Shown: one piece after another, positions 33,650 to 45,731 of the stretch
Layout of the letters: each line of letters begins with the position of its first letter
Numbering within the stretch: the first letter of the stretch is position 1
Assembly: GCF_024679245.1 (NCBI RefSeq)
Contig: NC_090179.1
Coordinates: forward strand, 2,602,820 to 2,666,819
DNA from: Pseudorasbora parva
Lineage: Eukaryota; Chordata; Actinopteri; Cypriniformes; Gobionidae
Length of the DNA stretch: 64,000 bases
Direction: 5' to 3'
Notes under the pieces: model-generated
Database searches by the model: none
What the model was told of the DNA's origin: nothing
The model's input: only the letters and a program-made list of their open reading frames with translations
Translations under genes and position numbers: made by a program

Positions 33650-34554
33650 GTCAATATATAATTGAGGGAGTTTTCATGTCCATGAGATTTATTTCGCAAA
33701 CGTGCTTATTAAAATAAAATTTAAAAAGTCTCCAGTGTTCTTCATGATCTTGTCTTTACAGATTCCATAGTTAATTATTGTGGAAATAATTATTTATTTA
33801 TAAAAATTCACTAGATATCCCTAAAATGTCAACTAAATAACCGTCCGAAATGAATTACAACCACAATCTCATTACCTAAAAAAACATTTAAAAAACTTAT
33901 TCAAAAACAGTTGTAATTATATTATTTACATTAAGTTGATGTAAATGCGAACAATGTGTCTTTTTGGGCAATGTGTCACATTTTCAATAGAAATTGACAA
34001 ATTGAATATGTGTCCGAGAAGTTGCTGTCATCTAAGTTACCCATAGCAAATACACCCCTCAAGGAAGAGTGTGTTTTCCAAATCACATGACCTGCTCCAC
34101 ATTATGTCATTTTCTCCTGAAGAGAAAACTAGCAAGACTCCAAGGTATGTTCTCCCTCCACATTTGCAGTTATTTCACTTAAAGTAGTGCTTGGGGCAAA
34201 TGTGTACTTATCATATGTCAACAATGTTACTACAATGAATTCATAAATAACTTTGAATTTCAATTTTACTCAGTTGTACATACAATTTTTAGAAGAACCT
34301 CTCCGTAAAATGCCATTTGGTGTCTGGTCCTAGGCAACCATTTTGATTTTATCCCTAAAAACAACAAAAATGTCAACAAGGTTACCAGTCACCTATGTTA
34401 CTCTGCAAATGTAACTTAGTTGACCAAGAGTAACATAGTTGACATTCATGACATGTTCTCATAGTTTTCAGGAGTTCATTTAATATTCTAATTGTACAGT
34501 AACTATAAAAGACTTTGTAATAAATATTATAAAAGTAAACTTGTTTTTAAGCAA

Positions 34555-34751
34555 ATGCCACGATTATCTGCTGCAGAAAAGCAGCGCCGTTACACAATCG
34601 TTAATATTGGCCAATGCGTGATGATGCGCTATGGTATCCATTTGAGGATGTGCTCAGGTTGATTCCTGCCTCACAGCTCGTGACAGCACGTCATGTTGAA
34701 ATAAAAAGAGATGTGTGGGAAGATATTGCCAAATCATATCTTCATCACTAA
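34555..34751 (+). pseudogene. internally deleted ORF of unclassified element
   Basis: ATG at 34555 gives MPRLSAAEKQRRY. After a frame change near 34598 a second frame reads YWPMRDDALWYPFEDVLRLI, then PASQLVTARHVEIKRDVWED and IAKSYLHH to the stop at 34749-34751. The two parts look like the extreme N- and C-termini of a longer fish repeat-encoded protein ('AEKQRRY...' at the start, a tudor-like 'YWP..D.LWYP..-V...I' near the end) with the middle removed. Function unknown. Confidence 0.5.
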
Positions 34752-35069
34752 GGACATGCACACACACACACGCTAACAAACACGTGGCACAAGCATACGG
34801 TCAAGCACACACACATATAGACACCATACTTGTATAGTCCATGTGACAGAAAGTAAAAATCCTGCCATGTTTTTGGATCTGCCTCTACATCTAGAAGAGT
34901 TGCTTTCATTAATGAGCTCATCTATCTGGTAGAGGTGATGGTTGGAACAGCGGCTGGACAGGATTTCTGGCACCTGGGCTACTTTCTGGCACCTGGACTA
35001 ACACCTCTGATATACACACACGCACAGATAAAGACACGTTTTTTATGTTTTTTTTTTTTTTTTTTTTTG

Positions 35070-35345
35070 TGACATATGGGGACATTCCATAGGCGTAATG
35101 GTTTTTATACTGTACAAACCATATTTTCTATCCCCTTACACTGTCCCTACCCCTAAACCTACCCATCACAGGAAACATTCTGCATTTTTACTTTTTTTGG
35201 GTAAAACTCATCCTGTATGATTTATAAGCATTTTGAAGTGTGGGGACATGGCCAATGTCCTCATATTTCACCCTCTCCTTGTAATACCTATATGTCATAC
35301 CCATGTCATTATACACATTTTTGTCCTCATATGTCACAAAAACAT
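35070..35345. repeat. dispersed cyprinid repeat
   Basis: The phrases ggggacattccataggcgta, ccctacccctaaacctaccc and ggggacatggccaatgtcct form a widely dispersed fish repeat as I remember it; class unknown. It follows a run of about 22 T and precedes the CA tract. Confidence 0.4.
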
Positions 35346-35357
35346 GCTCAAAACAAA

Positions 35358-35422
35358 ACACACAGACACACAGACACACACAGACACACACAGACACACA
35401 CAGACACACACACACACACACA

Positions 35423-35489
<67 letters not shown>
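35358..35489. repeat. (CA)n / CACAGA microsatellite
   Basis: Imperfect cacacaga units grade into a pure CA tract. The open frames made of Thr/His or Val/Cys across it are artefacts of the repeat. Confidence 0.97.
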
Positions 35490-35490
<1 letters not shown>

Positions 35491-35894
35491 GATTACTTGA
35501 TTGAGCTTGACAAAGTCATTGAAAAAAAAACATAATTGGCCATGCTCTTGGGTTACAAAATGGGGAGTGTGTTCTGTCTCCGCCGGTTTCATGGACGCCT
35601 GGAAGTTGGAGGGTTATGCAAATGTTTTACTTGGGTTCTGACATTTGAATGTTTTTGAGATACAACTGTTTGCACTATTACAATTTGAATCCAATGCAGC
35701 ACACTTATTCTGTTAACCAACAGAATAAAACACTATTTGGTTATTGTTACTTATTGCAGTGCACTATTATTTTTTTCATTCCACAAACAAGATTTTCAAA
35801 ATGTTTACATGGTGGAATTTTTGTGTAAGTGCTTTTTTTGATACTTTTGTTGTTTTTGTTGTTTTCTATGTTAGGATCTCTTGCTTATGATAAA

Positions 35895-36997
35895 CACTCA
35901 CCAAAAGGATTATTAGGAACACCATACTAATACTGTGTTTGACCCCCTTTCGCCTTCAGAACTGCCTTAATTCTACGTGGCATTGATTCAACAAGGTGCT
36001 GAAAGCATTCTTTAGAAATGTTGGCCCATATTGATAGGATAGCATCTTGCAGTTGATGGAGATTTGTGGGATGCACATCCAGGGCACGAAGCTCCCGTTC
36101 CACCACATCCCAAAGATGCTCTAATGGGTTGAGATCTGGTGACTGTGGCGGCCATTTTAGTACAGTCAACTCATTGTCATGTTCAAGAAACCATGATTGG
36201 AGCTTTGTGACATGGTGCATTATCCTGATGGAAGTAGTCATCAGAGGATGGGTACATGGTGGTCATAAAGGGATGGACATGGTCAGAAACAATGCTCAGG
36301 TAGGCCGTGGCATTTAAACGATGCCCAATTGGCACTAAGTGACTCTACCATCTGAATGTCTCAACAGATATCGAGACTCATCAGACCAGGCAACATTTTT
36401 TCAGTCTTCAACTGTCTAATTTTTGTGAGCCTGTGCAAATTTTCGCCTCTTTTTCGTATTTGTAGTGTAGATGAGTGGTACCCGGTGGGGTCTTCTGCTG
36501 TTGTAGCCCATCCGCCTAAAGGTTGTGCGTGTTGTGGCTTCACAAATGCTTTGCTGCATATCTCGGTTGTAACGAGTGGTTATTTCAGTCAAAGTTGCTC
36601 TTCTATCAGCTTGAATCAGTCGGCCCATTCTCCTCTGACCTCTAGCATCAACAAGGCATTTTCGCCCACAGGACTGCCGCATACTGGATGTTTTTCCCTT
36701 TTCACACCATTCTTTGTAAACCCTAGAAATGGTTGTGTGTGTAAATCCCAGAAACTGAGCAGATTGTGAAATACTCAGACCGGCCCGTCTGGCACCAACA
36801 ACCATGCCACGCTCAAAATTGCTTGTAGTAAATCACCTTTTTTTCACATTCTGACATTCAGTTTGGAGTTCAGGAGATTTTCTTGACCAGGACCACACCC
36901 CTAAATGCATTGAAGCAACTGCCATGTGATTGGTTGATTAGAAATTTGCATTAATGAGAAATTGAACAGGTGTTCCTAGTAATCCTTTAGGTGAGTG
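35895..36997 (-). mobile_element. Tc1-like element with internal deletion
   Basis: Ends cactcaccaaaaggattatt and inverse (aatcctttaggtgagtg), with TA retained on the right (36998-36999) and mutated to AA on the left. A third Tc1 family in this window. The transposase on minus is broken. Confidence 0.88.
35927..36805 (-). pseudogene. Tc1-like transposase, deleted centre
   Basis: The N-terminal part (36805-36416) reads MVVGARRAGLSISQSAQFLG and TTISRVYKEWCEKGKTSSMR with both DNA-binding helices. The first catalytic Asp follows in a shifted frame (DESRYLLRHSDG). About 100 bp that should encode the GGGGVMVWG strand are missing near 36340. The C-terminal part retains the second Asp (HQDNAPCH, in a shifted frame) and, in the frame ending at 35927, KWPPQSPDLNPLEHLWDVVE with the third acidic residue. 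Non-functional. Confidence 0.85.
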
Positions 36998-37774
36998 TAT
37001 GTGCTTGTTAATAAAGTTGTGATTGATCCTTTTAAACTGATGTGCGTCTGTATTTCTCCTTTATGTCATGAAAAATTCAACAGGTCTTGATTCAATACAA
37101 TAAAAGATTAGCTAATATATAATAATTGATATAGTTTAGGATTGTTTTTGTTAAATACATCATCCTACTTTGTCATGTCCAGTCAACTATGTTACTTTTG
37201 TCAACTATGATACTGGGCTGTCAATTAAGTTACCATTATGTTTTTTAAAAAATATATGTATTTTAATGGTTCCCTAATCTCCAAGTAAATATTTAGAAAC
37301 TGAGTAGCTGTCAAATATATACCTCAGCATAATTTAATCAAAAAAATTATCATAAATCTAGCAGTTTGGAAAAAAAATATACAGACCGGTTACTTCAGAA
37401 CTTGAAATTAAGGGTTTTAATTGAACAAAATGTGTATTTTCTAAATTAATAGGGTATTTGAATTGAAAAGGTAGGTAAATAGACACATATTCTTCCAAGA
37501 GTAATGATTTTTTTAAATGTCTGCCATTTACTTAAAGTTAAAACGTATTGGTTTTGTCCGTAACATAGTTGACCAAATAATGACTAAACTTTTTGTTTTT
37601 AAAACTAAATATCTGAAATAAATTATGCCTGAGCTTGGCAATGAATAAAAACAAAATATTTCAGGGATGATTTATCAGGAAAGATAATAATATTTTGTAA
37701 ATAAATATATTTTTTCCCAGAATTTTTCAAACTCAAAATCTCCCACAATTATATATTGACCCATATATATATAT

Positions 37775-37930
37775 TTCATCTAAATAGTTAAACTGTTACC
37801 TGGTAAGTGTGCTTTATATATTTCTGTCATTATTGATGAATTTATTGCTTATCAGTTTTCAGTATCACGATTTTCAGTATGTGCCATATGTGCAATTTCT
37901 GGTTTACTAGAAGTCTGGGATGTGGTCATA
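37775..37930 (+). repeat. arm 2 of the inverted duplication (copy of mxra5 exon donor region)
   Basis: Inverse copy of 33021-33176, about 97% identical, beginning right next to the right end of the unclassified TIR element. It carries a second, opposite-strand donor-like cctggtaagtgtgcttt. Confidence 0.85.
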
Positions 37931-38874
37931 TAAACGCAATGTTTTAGTAAAATTAATTTGTCAACTCCATCGGAAACACTATAAAGTAAAATAAATTTAA
38001 ATCCATCCAAAAACATATGTAAATCTTCAGTTATGTGATATTGGTTTTCAGTAAATGATCTAAATCATAGAATACGAAATCATAGATATATGATCTCTCT
38101 TTTTCTGTGTGTGTGAAAAACTATGAACATTATGATGAACAACCCAGTTTCCAAATTCCTTAATTCTCCTCCATCATGTTAATAATATATATCACCAATG
38201 TTCTCAGGTAATTAAGACATCATTTCCATTGATGTTTTAACAATTGTACACAATAAATTGAAAAAAATAATAATAAGATATTTATTTAAAAATTAACAAA
38301 AAATTTCACCTTACGGTGTAAAATACTGATGAAGTTGACAAAGGTTGAGCTGAGGCCAAATATACAGTAAATGTAACTAGAATAATGAAATAGCATTAGA
38401 AGAATTCCCCATATGCAAAAAAAAAAAAAAGAAATTCTTATATTACATTATAAAGACTTTTTGAGAGCACTTGTCAACCATCAGACATAAAACTCAACAT
38501 AGTTGACACAATTTAATTTTGTCCAAATTTGTTTAAAACTTTCTTTATATGTCAATACATAATACAAATGTAAGTACTCTGAAAAAGAGATTATAAAAAT
38601 CAAGTGACTCCCCTAGGAAGAGCAAAAGCATTAAAAATGCAAGGTGCCGGGTTTTGCAGTCAGTGAAGGCAATCAATGCAAAAAAAGGAAAGACAGTAGG
38701 CCTACATGTAAAGGCAATGCACAAAAAGTCTTTGGATAAACAAAGAAATCAACCATGAGTAAATATGGGCGTGGCTTTCCAACAATGTCAAGAACTAAGG
38801 GGCCTAAAGGGACCTGAAAAACGACTCATTGCTGGCTGTATTTCTGCTGGACAGGTAATCTTTCATTTTGATTA
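37931..38874. other. non-genic spacer
   Basis: AT-rich. One more copy of the word caacatagttgaca at about 38495 suggests that a second, unrecognised copy of the neighbouring unclassified element family decays here. No gene seen. Confidence 0.35.
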
Positions 38875-39551
38875 CCGTATTTTCCGGACTATAAGTCGCT
38901 CCGGAGTATAAGTCGCATCAGTCAAAAAATGCGTCATGACGCGGAAAAAAACATATATAAGTCGCACTGGACTATAAGTCGCATTAGGGCAGAGCTGGAG
39001 CCGCGCGCATGCGAGCACGCGAGCACCCGCGCGCGCATGCGAGCACCTGCTCGCGTGCACTCGCTCGTGCCCGCTTCACTGCATAACCCGAGCAGAAGAA
39101 AGAAAGTTTTAAGTGAGTGAGAAACTTGTAAGGGACTGGCGAAAGGCAGAGGTTACTTTAACTGTGATGAAGAAGAAAAAGAAATCTACTTGCGGACTGT
39201 AAGCAAGATGGCCAGAGCTGAAGGAACGAGTCCACAGACGCTTGAACTCTCTGCCGGGAGAGGCGCAGCCGCGCGAGACGAACGCTGTAAGACTCGTTCT
39301 CCGCTGCATGTTTTACTACATGCTGTTTGTGTTTTGCAGAATAACATTTTCTTTATGGGGGCATTTTGTTTGTGTTCAGTCTTTCTAAGTTGTTGTCTAT
39401 AAGTAAATATTAGGCTACAGGAGCAGCATAGAGCGCATTCTCGCGGCTATATGTTTATTCTTGTCAGTCAGTATGAATTAAATTTGATATATCAGTCGCA
39501 GGACCAGCCAAACTATGAAAAAAAGTGCGACTTATAGTCCGGAAAATACGG
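38875..39551 (+). mobile_element. pogo-type MITE (ccgtattttccggactataa ends)
   Basis: The left end ccgtattttccggactataa and the right end ttatagtccggaaaatacgg are perfect inverse complements, flanked by TA on each side. Around 39113-39280 a frame with two stops reads VSEKLVRDWRKAEVTLTVMK and ARWPELKERVHRRLN, which resembles the N-terminal helix-turn-helix of pogo/Tigger transposases. No catalytic domain. The left interior is unusually rich in gcgagcac words. Confidence 0.7.
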
Positions 39552-41655
39552 TATACATTTTTTCGGTTTATGATTTCATGAAGCATGTATCACTAGCACA
39601 TGTAGCTGCCTAATATAGCATAACATTACTTAGCATAAAGTTACAATATTATACACTTAGCCATTAGTAGAGATGATAAATACTCAATATGTTTAGCTCA
39701 AGTTGATCGCTGTCGTGTTGAATTTCACAAAATTAACTTTAGATAACAAAATGCATGTGTAAAAGCTAGTACACTGCATCCAGGAACTTTTTTTAGAGCT
39801 AAGTTAGCTTTAGCTACTGCTAATCAACAATGCTTTCATCATGGAAACTCTTACGTGCAAAAAACAGTATATGTTATGAATCTTACACAAAATTCATCTT
39901 CATCACAGTATAACTGATGTTATTGGGGGGGGGGGGGGGTGTATCAATGCTGCCCGCTTTTAGCTTTGCCTTATAAATATACTAGCTTGTTACCGAATTA
40001 AACAAAAATATATTTTAAACTTTACCATTTTAGCTTGATAGTGAGTACTAAAAGACATCTTATTTGTTTATATTCATACTGATAAAGTTAGATTTTTTTT
40101 ATTACATGTGATTGTGACATGTTGTCACTACATGCAGACCGCTCCTCTCAGGTCAATAATGCGTCTTCCAGCTGATTGGTCGGTGAAGCGCGTTCATGAA
40201 TTTTGGGGGCGTGGCTTTGGAAAGAGCCCAGAAGGGAGAAGGTGGAGTGAATGGAAATAATGAGCTGTCTTTAAAACAGTCGTGAGAGGTCTACAAACAA
40301 TCAAATTTTATACTTTCTTTTTTAAAGTACTTACATTTTAATTATGTATTGATATATAAAGAAAGTTTAAACAAATTTGGAAAAAAAGGTTTTTTAACCA
40401 TTTCTTACTTACCCTACCTTTAATACCTAAGCCAACTACCTTACTAACCTCTACACAAGCAATTGTTCTTGTTCTTCACAAGCATTGTTTCTTTTACCTC
40501 CTGTGTCGTTGTCCTCAATGCTTCGCTGACTGACTTAGAAATAGCAAACAGGGAAATCAATAAAAGGCATGACTTACATCGCATCCAGCTAGTCAACTCC
40601 ATCCAAGCTCCCTTTTCCGCATTTGAATATCCTGTAGGTTTTTTGCCTACTTGAAATTTGATTACAAGTCCAAAATATATAAAACAATATTGATTGGCTA
40701 CAGTAAAAAAAGAGGGTGTGGAGCGCGCAGCCTCTGCGCCCTGAGGGCAATCTGAAAAAAGCCAATTAGAGCTCAGCCTCAAGTCACATGCTTTTCAAAA
40801 AATGATGGACCTACATAGACACCCATTTGTCTGGCGCCCCGCACACACAAAACTAATGAAATACGATATAGATTTTATTTTTATTTTTTATAGGTGCTAA
40901 CCTGACTACTAGTTGAATTGTATGACTAAATTGTTGTGATGTGTCATTCATGAATGATTCGTTCATTTTGAATGAATCTTTAATATGACTCAAGAACGAC
41001 GGGTTTTCTCAGAGAGCGATTCGTTCATTTTGTGTTGACCGCGCATGCGCAACATCCCATATGTTCTGTACAGGAAACAAAACTGATTAGTTCATCTTTC
41101 GAGTCCGGGTTTGAGTCATTTGTTCATCGAGTCCCAGCCACATAGACAAGGCTATGCCGTCTGTGCTGTAAACAGAAATGATTAGTTCTCTTGAGTCTTC
41201 GGTCCGAGTCTTGTTCTTTTGTCACAGGACGTGACAGCCGTGTTAGATACAGAAAATAGTTTATTCACAACCTTCCTCACAAACTAGTGTGTAGGTTTTT
41301 TTTATTTATTCAAGTTTTTTTAGCTAGTAGGCCAACATTGATTTTCTTACGAATCCTGGACCCACTGGGTTGGTCAGAATGGATAGGCATAATAACAGTT
41401 TATTGCCATCCCTATCAAACCAAAGATATCAAACCAAACTCTAAGTCAAAAAGTTTTTCACAATCTAAAATTGTTCTAATAAAAGAGACATTATCAAAAA
41501 TTCTTCTTACCGGCACTCAATATGATTGGTCTGGATCAACAATAGCTTCAATGACTTCACCTAATCTAATTGCTAAGACTGTAGACAATTTTTGTTTTAG
41601 TCGCTACATATTAAACTAACTGGTCTCCAATTTATCATATCATGTAAATCTAGCC
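39552..41655. other. non-genic; G-run and a dispersed repeat
   Basis: A 15-base G run lies at 39925-39939. At 40940-41220 the words gaatgattcgttcattttga and gagcgattcgttcattttgt mark a dispersed fish repeat of unknown class. The frames at 40444-40782 and 41287-41619 show no recognisable domain. Confidence 0.4.
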
Positions 41656-41978
41656 TAGAAATCTAATCTGCCCCTGAGTGTCGTCTAGCAACTCTCAATA
41701 CTCTTCTGAGCTGTAAACGCCAAACGCTTGTCGGACTAATCACACCGTGTATAGAGTTAGTAAACACAGAAACTGGCGAACGGCGGTCTTTCGAATCAGC
41801 TTTGACCGCGATTCTGGAAGACTTGGAGAAGGGAAGATGTGTTCTGAGTTTTGCTGACCGGATATGCCGAAAGTTTAATGTATCAACGAGCTCCGTTTCA
41901 CCTTCGTTGCTCTGGTTGGTTGTAGTGCTATCCTATCGCGTGCAGAGGGAGTTTGAAAGACAACCAAGAAAGGTATTC
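41656..41978 (+). mobile_element. MITE carrying a RecQ-like helicase fragment, plus copy
   Basis: Starts tagcctagaaatctaatctg. From 41790 it repeats, in the same sense, the coding-like block that occurs inverted at 21050-21260 (cgaatcagctttgaccgcga, tctggaagacttgga, gggaagatgtgttc). Part of the helicase-like block is deleted and the right end is missing. Confidence 0.55.
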
Positions 41979-42834
41979 CTGCACAACCGGAGGCTGCAGT
42001 TTCAGGACCCCAGTTCTAAGACCGCAGTTCTAGGACCCTAGTTTTTTGTGACAGCACCACCTACCGAATTTAAGATGGACACCGATCAGACTGTGAGTAC
42101 CGATATTCAATCAAGTTTTATTTTATAACGTTTAAACGAAACAAAATGTACTAAAGTGAGCTGCTAACTATGAATTAAGAATTAATTCACACAAATTAAG
42201 AATTTGTGTGCTAGTTTTATTAATTAGCTACTATGATGTACTTGATCGTGGTGTGGCCATGATTTATTTAATCCTTTTTGATTTTTAATGACTATAGTAC
42301 ATCTAGCCAGCACATTATTAAACTTAAAAAGATGACAAATACATGTTGGTGTAAGGGTGTGTGATTTACCTGTAGCGTACTGTATTAGAGGGCAAACTTG
42401 CTGAATACTCATTGTTTTACCATAGCTAAGAATAAAATATTCTTACATAACTGCGCTGACTGCCTGGTTGCACTACAATATTAGCCTGTCTAAATGATTC
42501 ATAATGTTTGACAAGTTCAGCCATTTATACTTTGGCTACGTTCTTAAAGCCTGTACTGATATATTTTTGCTGCGAAGGATTAAAAAGATTAAAATTAATC
42601 CTTTAATTTAAAAATAAAAATAAATTCTGTATGAATCTTGCACAAATGTTTTTTTGTTATCCTTGGAGCTGGACTGAAAAGACTGGGCATAATATTGTAG
42701 TGATTAATAAATGCATATTTAGCTACTCCAAACAAATATTATTATTTTCCATTCTGCATATCATGTAGATTTCATAATGTAACCGAGATGGCAATGGCTT
42801 TTGACATGCATGTTACCTTTTTTTTTGCTTTTAG

Positions 42835-43049
42835 GGATTGCCACGCCATCACTGTGGAAATGACTGCGGGATTTTCATGTTAATGGTAAAGTCTCAGTGT
42901 TTTTTTGTTGTTGTTTTTTCTGTTTTTTGTTTTTTTGCCAAGTATATGCTAATATAGTATCTTTCAATGTCACACATCTTTCAGATGGACATGGCTTTCA
43001 TTAGAAAGTGGTGGTGTCTTCTTCTGATGGAGCACTTCAAAATAGAAGG
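42835..43049 (+). pseudogene. Ulp1/SENP-like (C48) protease exons
   Basis: Exon-like segment 42835-42885 has an acceptor (tgcttttag) and donor (gtaaag) and encodes GLPRHHCGNDCGIFMLM, the catalytic Cys box (N-D-C-G-I/V-F) of Ulp1/C48 peptidases. A second segment, 42985-43049, has acceptor tctttcag and reads MDMAFIRKWWCLLLMEHFKI before a gt. The catalytic His and Asp exons were not found upstream. Ulp1-like proteases of this kind are carried by several eukaryotic DNA transposons, and given the surroundings this is more likely a transposon remnant than a SENP gene. Confidence 0.5.
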
Positions 43050-43267
43050 GTATTATAACAATATATTTGTATATTCATCTCTGTAACACTTGCTGGTTTT
43101 TATAAATTGTGCAGGTTTTTATTAAATTTATGTTATCATCTACAGTTCATTTTGTGCCGTGGCTCATTTATCAAAATTACCATGTTCACCAGATTAGTAT
43201 AATGACTTTCAGTCGTCATCCATTTAGCTAAGTAAGTTTACAATGTTTACAATGTTTACAATAGTTG

Positions 43268-44770
43268 CCTCAGGCTACGTCTACACTAATCCGGATTAAT
43301 TTAAAAAGTTTTCATCTAAAAACACTCCGCATCCACACTATCATTTTCAATCGTTTTCCAAAAAATGTTCATCTGCACTGAAATGTCTGAAAACGCTTAC
43401 ATCCCCGTACTGCGCATGTGCAAATCCAAGACGCTTCGACTTGCGTCATTACCTCTACTTGTTTATTCACTCTTTGAAATTTTGCGGCAATGTCGAGAAA
43501 AGGCACTACGTTTTTTAAATGGGTCGACAGTGACGCCCGTTTCACACATACTCCGTTTGCAGCGCGGTTTTTCAGTACCCAGGTTAACGGATGACAGTTT
43601 TCACACTGCACGCGGATGCGGTCTGTCAGTCCGTTCCAGGAGCGTTGCGTCTGCAGCAGTGCACGGATCGTTTTCGTACCGAGTCTATTTTTTGCTGCAC
43701 TGCGTTGCTGCATTAAAGTGATAGAACATTGTTCGCATTAAAATAAACATGTACTGACGCGAATATCTAGTCATTTCACCACAGATGCATATCATTTAAA
43801 ATATACTCTTGTTTCAAAGTCAAGACATGGCTTTTTTTCTCAAGTAAAGCAACAAAACGACACCTTACCTGGCATTTTAGGGGAAAAAAAGTGCCATAAT
43901 GGAGAGCACTCGTACTTTCTTGGAGGTGAAAAGCAAAGTTCTTTTTGACCTGCAGGATTTCTTTTAAAAGGGTGTAAAAACTAAAGAAAAGACGAGAGTC
44001 GGCTGCTTTTGAATAGACTATTGTACGTTTCTAATTTAAAATGTTTGTGATTTAAGGCTATAAACTATGTTTAAATGTTTTGCCACTTGTGTGAGCTAAA
44101 TCTAAAGTATATAAATATGAATAAATGAATTAAATAAAATGTTGTTTAAATGTAATAGGCTACGTTAACCTGACTTCTATTAAAGAGTAAACAAAGAGAG
44201 TTGGAATTCTGACGAGGCATGTTCAGTAAAAACTTTTGGATTTTAAATAAAAAATAATGAATAAATGCTGTGTTTGTGGTGTGCAACAGTGGATCAGTTG
44301 CGGACTGCAAACGCAGCATATGTGAAAGCACAACAGGGCGTTGGGCTCCTGCAACACACACGCAACGCAACACGCACTGTAGACGGAGTATGTGTGAAAC
44401 GGGCGTGACAGACCGCATCCGCGTGCAGTGTGAAAGCTGTCATCCGTTAACATGGGTACTGAAAAAAATACGCACCGCACACGCACTGTAGACGGAGTAT
44501 GTGTGAAATGGGCGTGAGGTGGAGTTGTTGCTGCGAGTAACACATGAATATAAAGTGCTAAAGTGCTTGGGAGACATGCCACAATAAATACGGCGTGAAT
44601 TGGTCATATGACTGCATCACATGGCTAAAAATGCGTCATCGTATTAAAAAGCCTCCGTTTTCACAGTCCACACTACGACGCGAAGACGGCGTTTTCAAAT
44701 TTATCCGCTTAGGAGAGCGTTTTCAAAACGATACGTTTTCATTGACTTAGAATGTGACAGAGTGAAAATG
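43268..44770. mobile_element. fragmentary MITE (ggctacgtctacac) split by a Harbinger-type element
   Basis: The left end ggctacgtctacactaatcc and an internal region of tttcaaaacgat-type words near 44690-44740 are characteristic of a common cyprinid MITE. A clean right end is not visible. The Harbinger-type element at 43534 is inserted within it. Confidence 0.45.
43534..44514. mobile_element. Harbinger-type non-autonomous element, TGA target
   Basis: Left end cgcccgtttcacacatactc, right end gtgtgaaatgggcg, flanked by TGA at 43531-43533 and 44515-44517. The right end region is duplicated: tagacggagtatgtgtgaaa occurs at about 44381 and again at about 44489, each followed by a tgggcgtga-like end. 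This suggests a nested or tandemly repeated terminus. Confidence 0.65.
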
Positions 44771-44992
44771 AACATGTGCATTTAAAAAATGCATAAGTCT
44801 GTTATACTGTACTATATATGCATATTTCTATATATAATTGCTATTTTGAATATGTAAAAAAGTTTATAAAATGTTAATATGTATTTGATGGTCATTCTTA
44901 GTTATCTGTTATCAGTTCGTTGGTATGATAAGTTGGACGATCGATTGCTCTGGTCTGCGCGAACACTAGGGGGAGAACTCGCGGGATTTCTC
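44771..44992. other. non-genic spacer
   Basis: No element or gene recognised. The end (gaacactagggggagaactc) leads into the 75-bp direct repeat. Confidence 0.3.
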
Positions 44993-45067
44993 CATTCTAC
45001 ATAAAGCTTGCAGTGGAGAAACAGCGAGTGCGAGTTTTCTGTTTAATCATCTTCTCCCCTTTTCAGG
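44993..45067 (+). repeat. 75-bp perfect direct repeat, unit 1
   Basis: Begins cattctacataaagcttgca and ends atcttctccccttttcagg. It is identical to 47668-47742. The 3' end looks like a polypyrimidine tract plus CAG splice acceptor. Confidence 0.9.
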
Positions 45068-45731
45068 TATAAATAATAATAATTAGTCAAAATACCTTGA
45101 AGTGATGTTTATAATATGTTTAAAGCTACACTGTGTGATATTTTCCCCCATCTAGTGGTGAAACGGTATATGACCATCCAGTGAATAATAGTTTCTGTTC
45201 CTCTCAATTTCGATTTCGTTTCAACTCCTACGGTGGCCGATTTAGTCATGGCTTCCAGTTCGACCTCTTCGGTGAGTGTTGCTTCAAGTGATGAGGTTAC
45301 TTTTGAAAACTATTATAATTTGCAGTTATTTAATTTGCCAAATGATCTATGATCAAATTAATCTATGTAAAATGAATAATAGTTTTACGTTTTCGTTATT
45401 TTTTTACCATTTCATTGCTAACATCAGCAGGTTCCAGACGAATGCAAGCTAATCTTAGTAAAGTAACTTTTATCAGTGCTATCGTTATTCTGTATATTGT
45501 ACGACATCACTAGCGTAAGGCAAACAAATTATAATGCAATTAAAATATTAATCTCATGTTATCCGTCATAGAACACGGATTTATGTTATAAGGTAAACAA
45601 TACTTTTTCATCATTGACGCGAGGAAAACTATCCTAGACGTCGTTCTAGTGTTATGCACAGCACACCATGATATAATTAGCCAAGCAACAATAAAACTTC
45701 CAATATACACAAATAGGCTGAATTAATATTA

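Noticed and set aside
35188..35592. Long open frames of Thr/His or Val/Cys repeats
   Set aside because: They are translations of the CA/CACAGA microsatellite on either strand, not genes.
37182..37215. CRISPR-like short repeats (taacatagttgac words)
   Set aside because: Irregular spacing, both orientations, eukaryotic transposon context, no cas genes.
41050..41260. Functional helicase-like frame at 21041-21247 as a host gene
   Set aside because: The same block occurs at 41790 in another MITE copy, Walker A Lys is missing and both copies are truncated. The coordinates here mark only the neighbouring repeat, which holds no gene.
41287..41619. 110-codon open frame
   Set aside because: No recognisable motif and AT-rich; length is not exceptional for this much sequence.
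42835..43049. A host SENP protease gene
   Set aside because: Only two short exons, no His/Asp exons nearby and surrounded by repeats; kept as a remnant.
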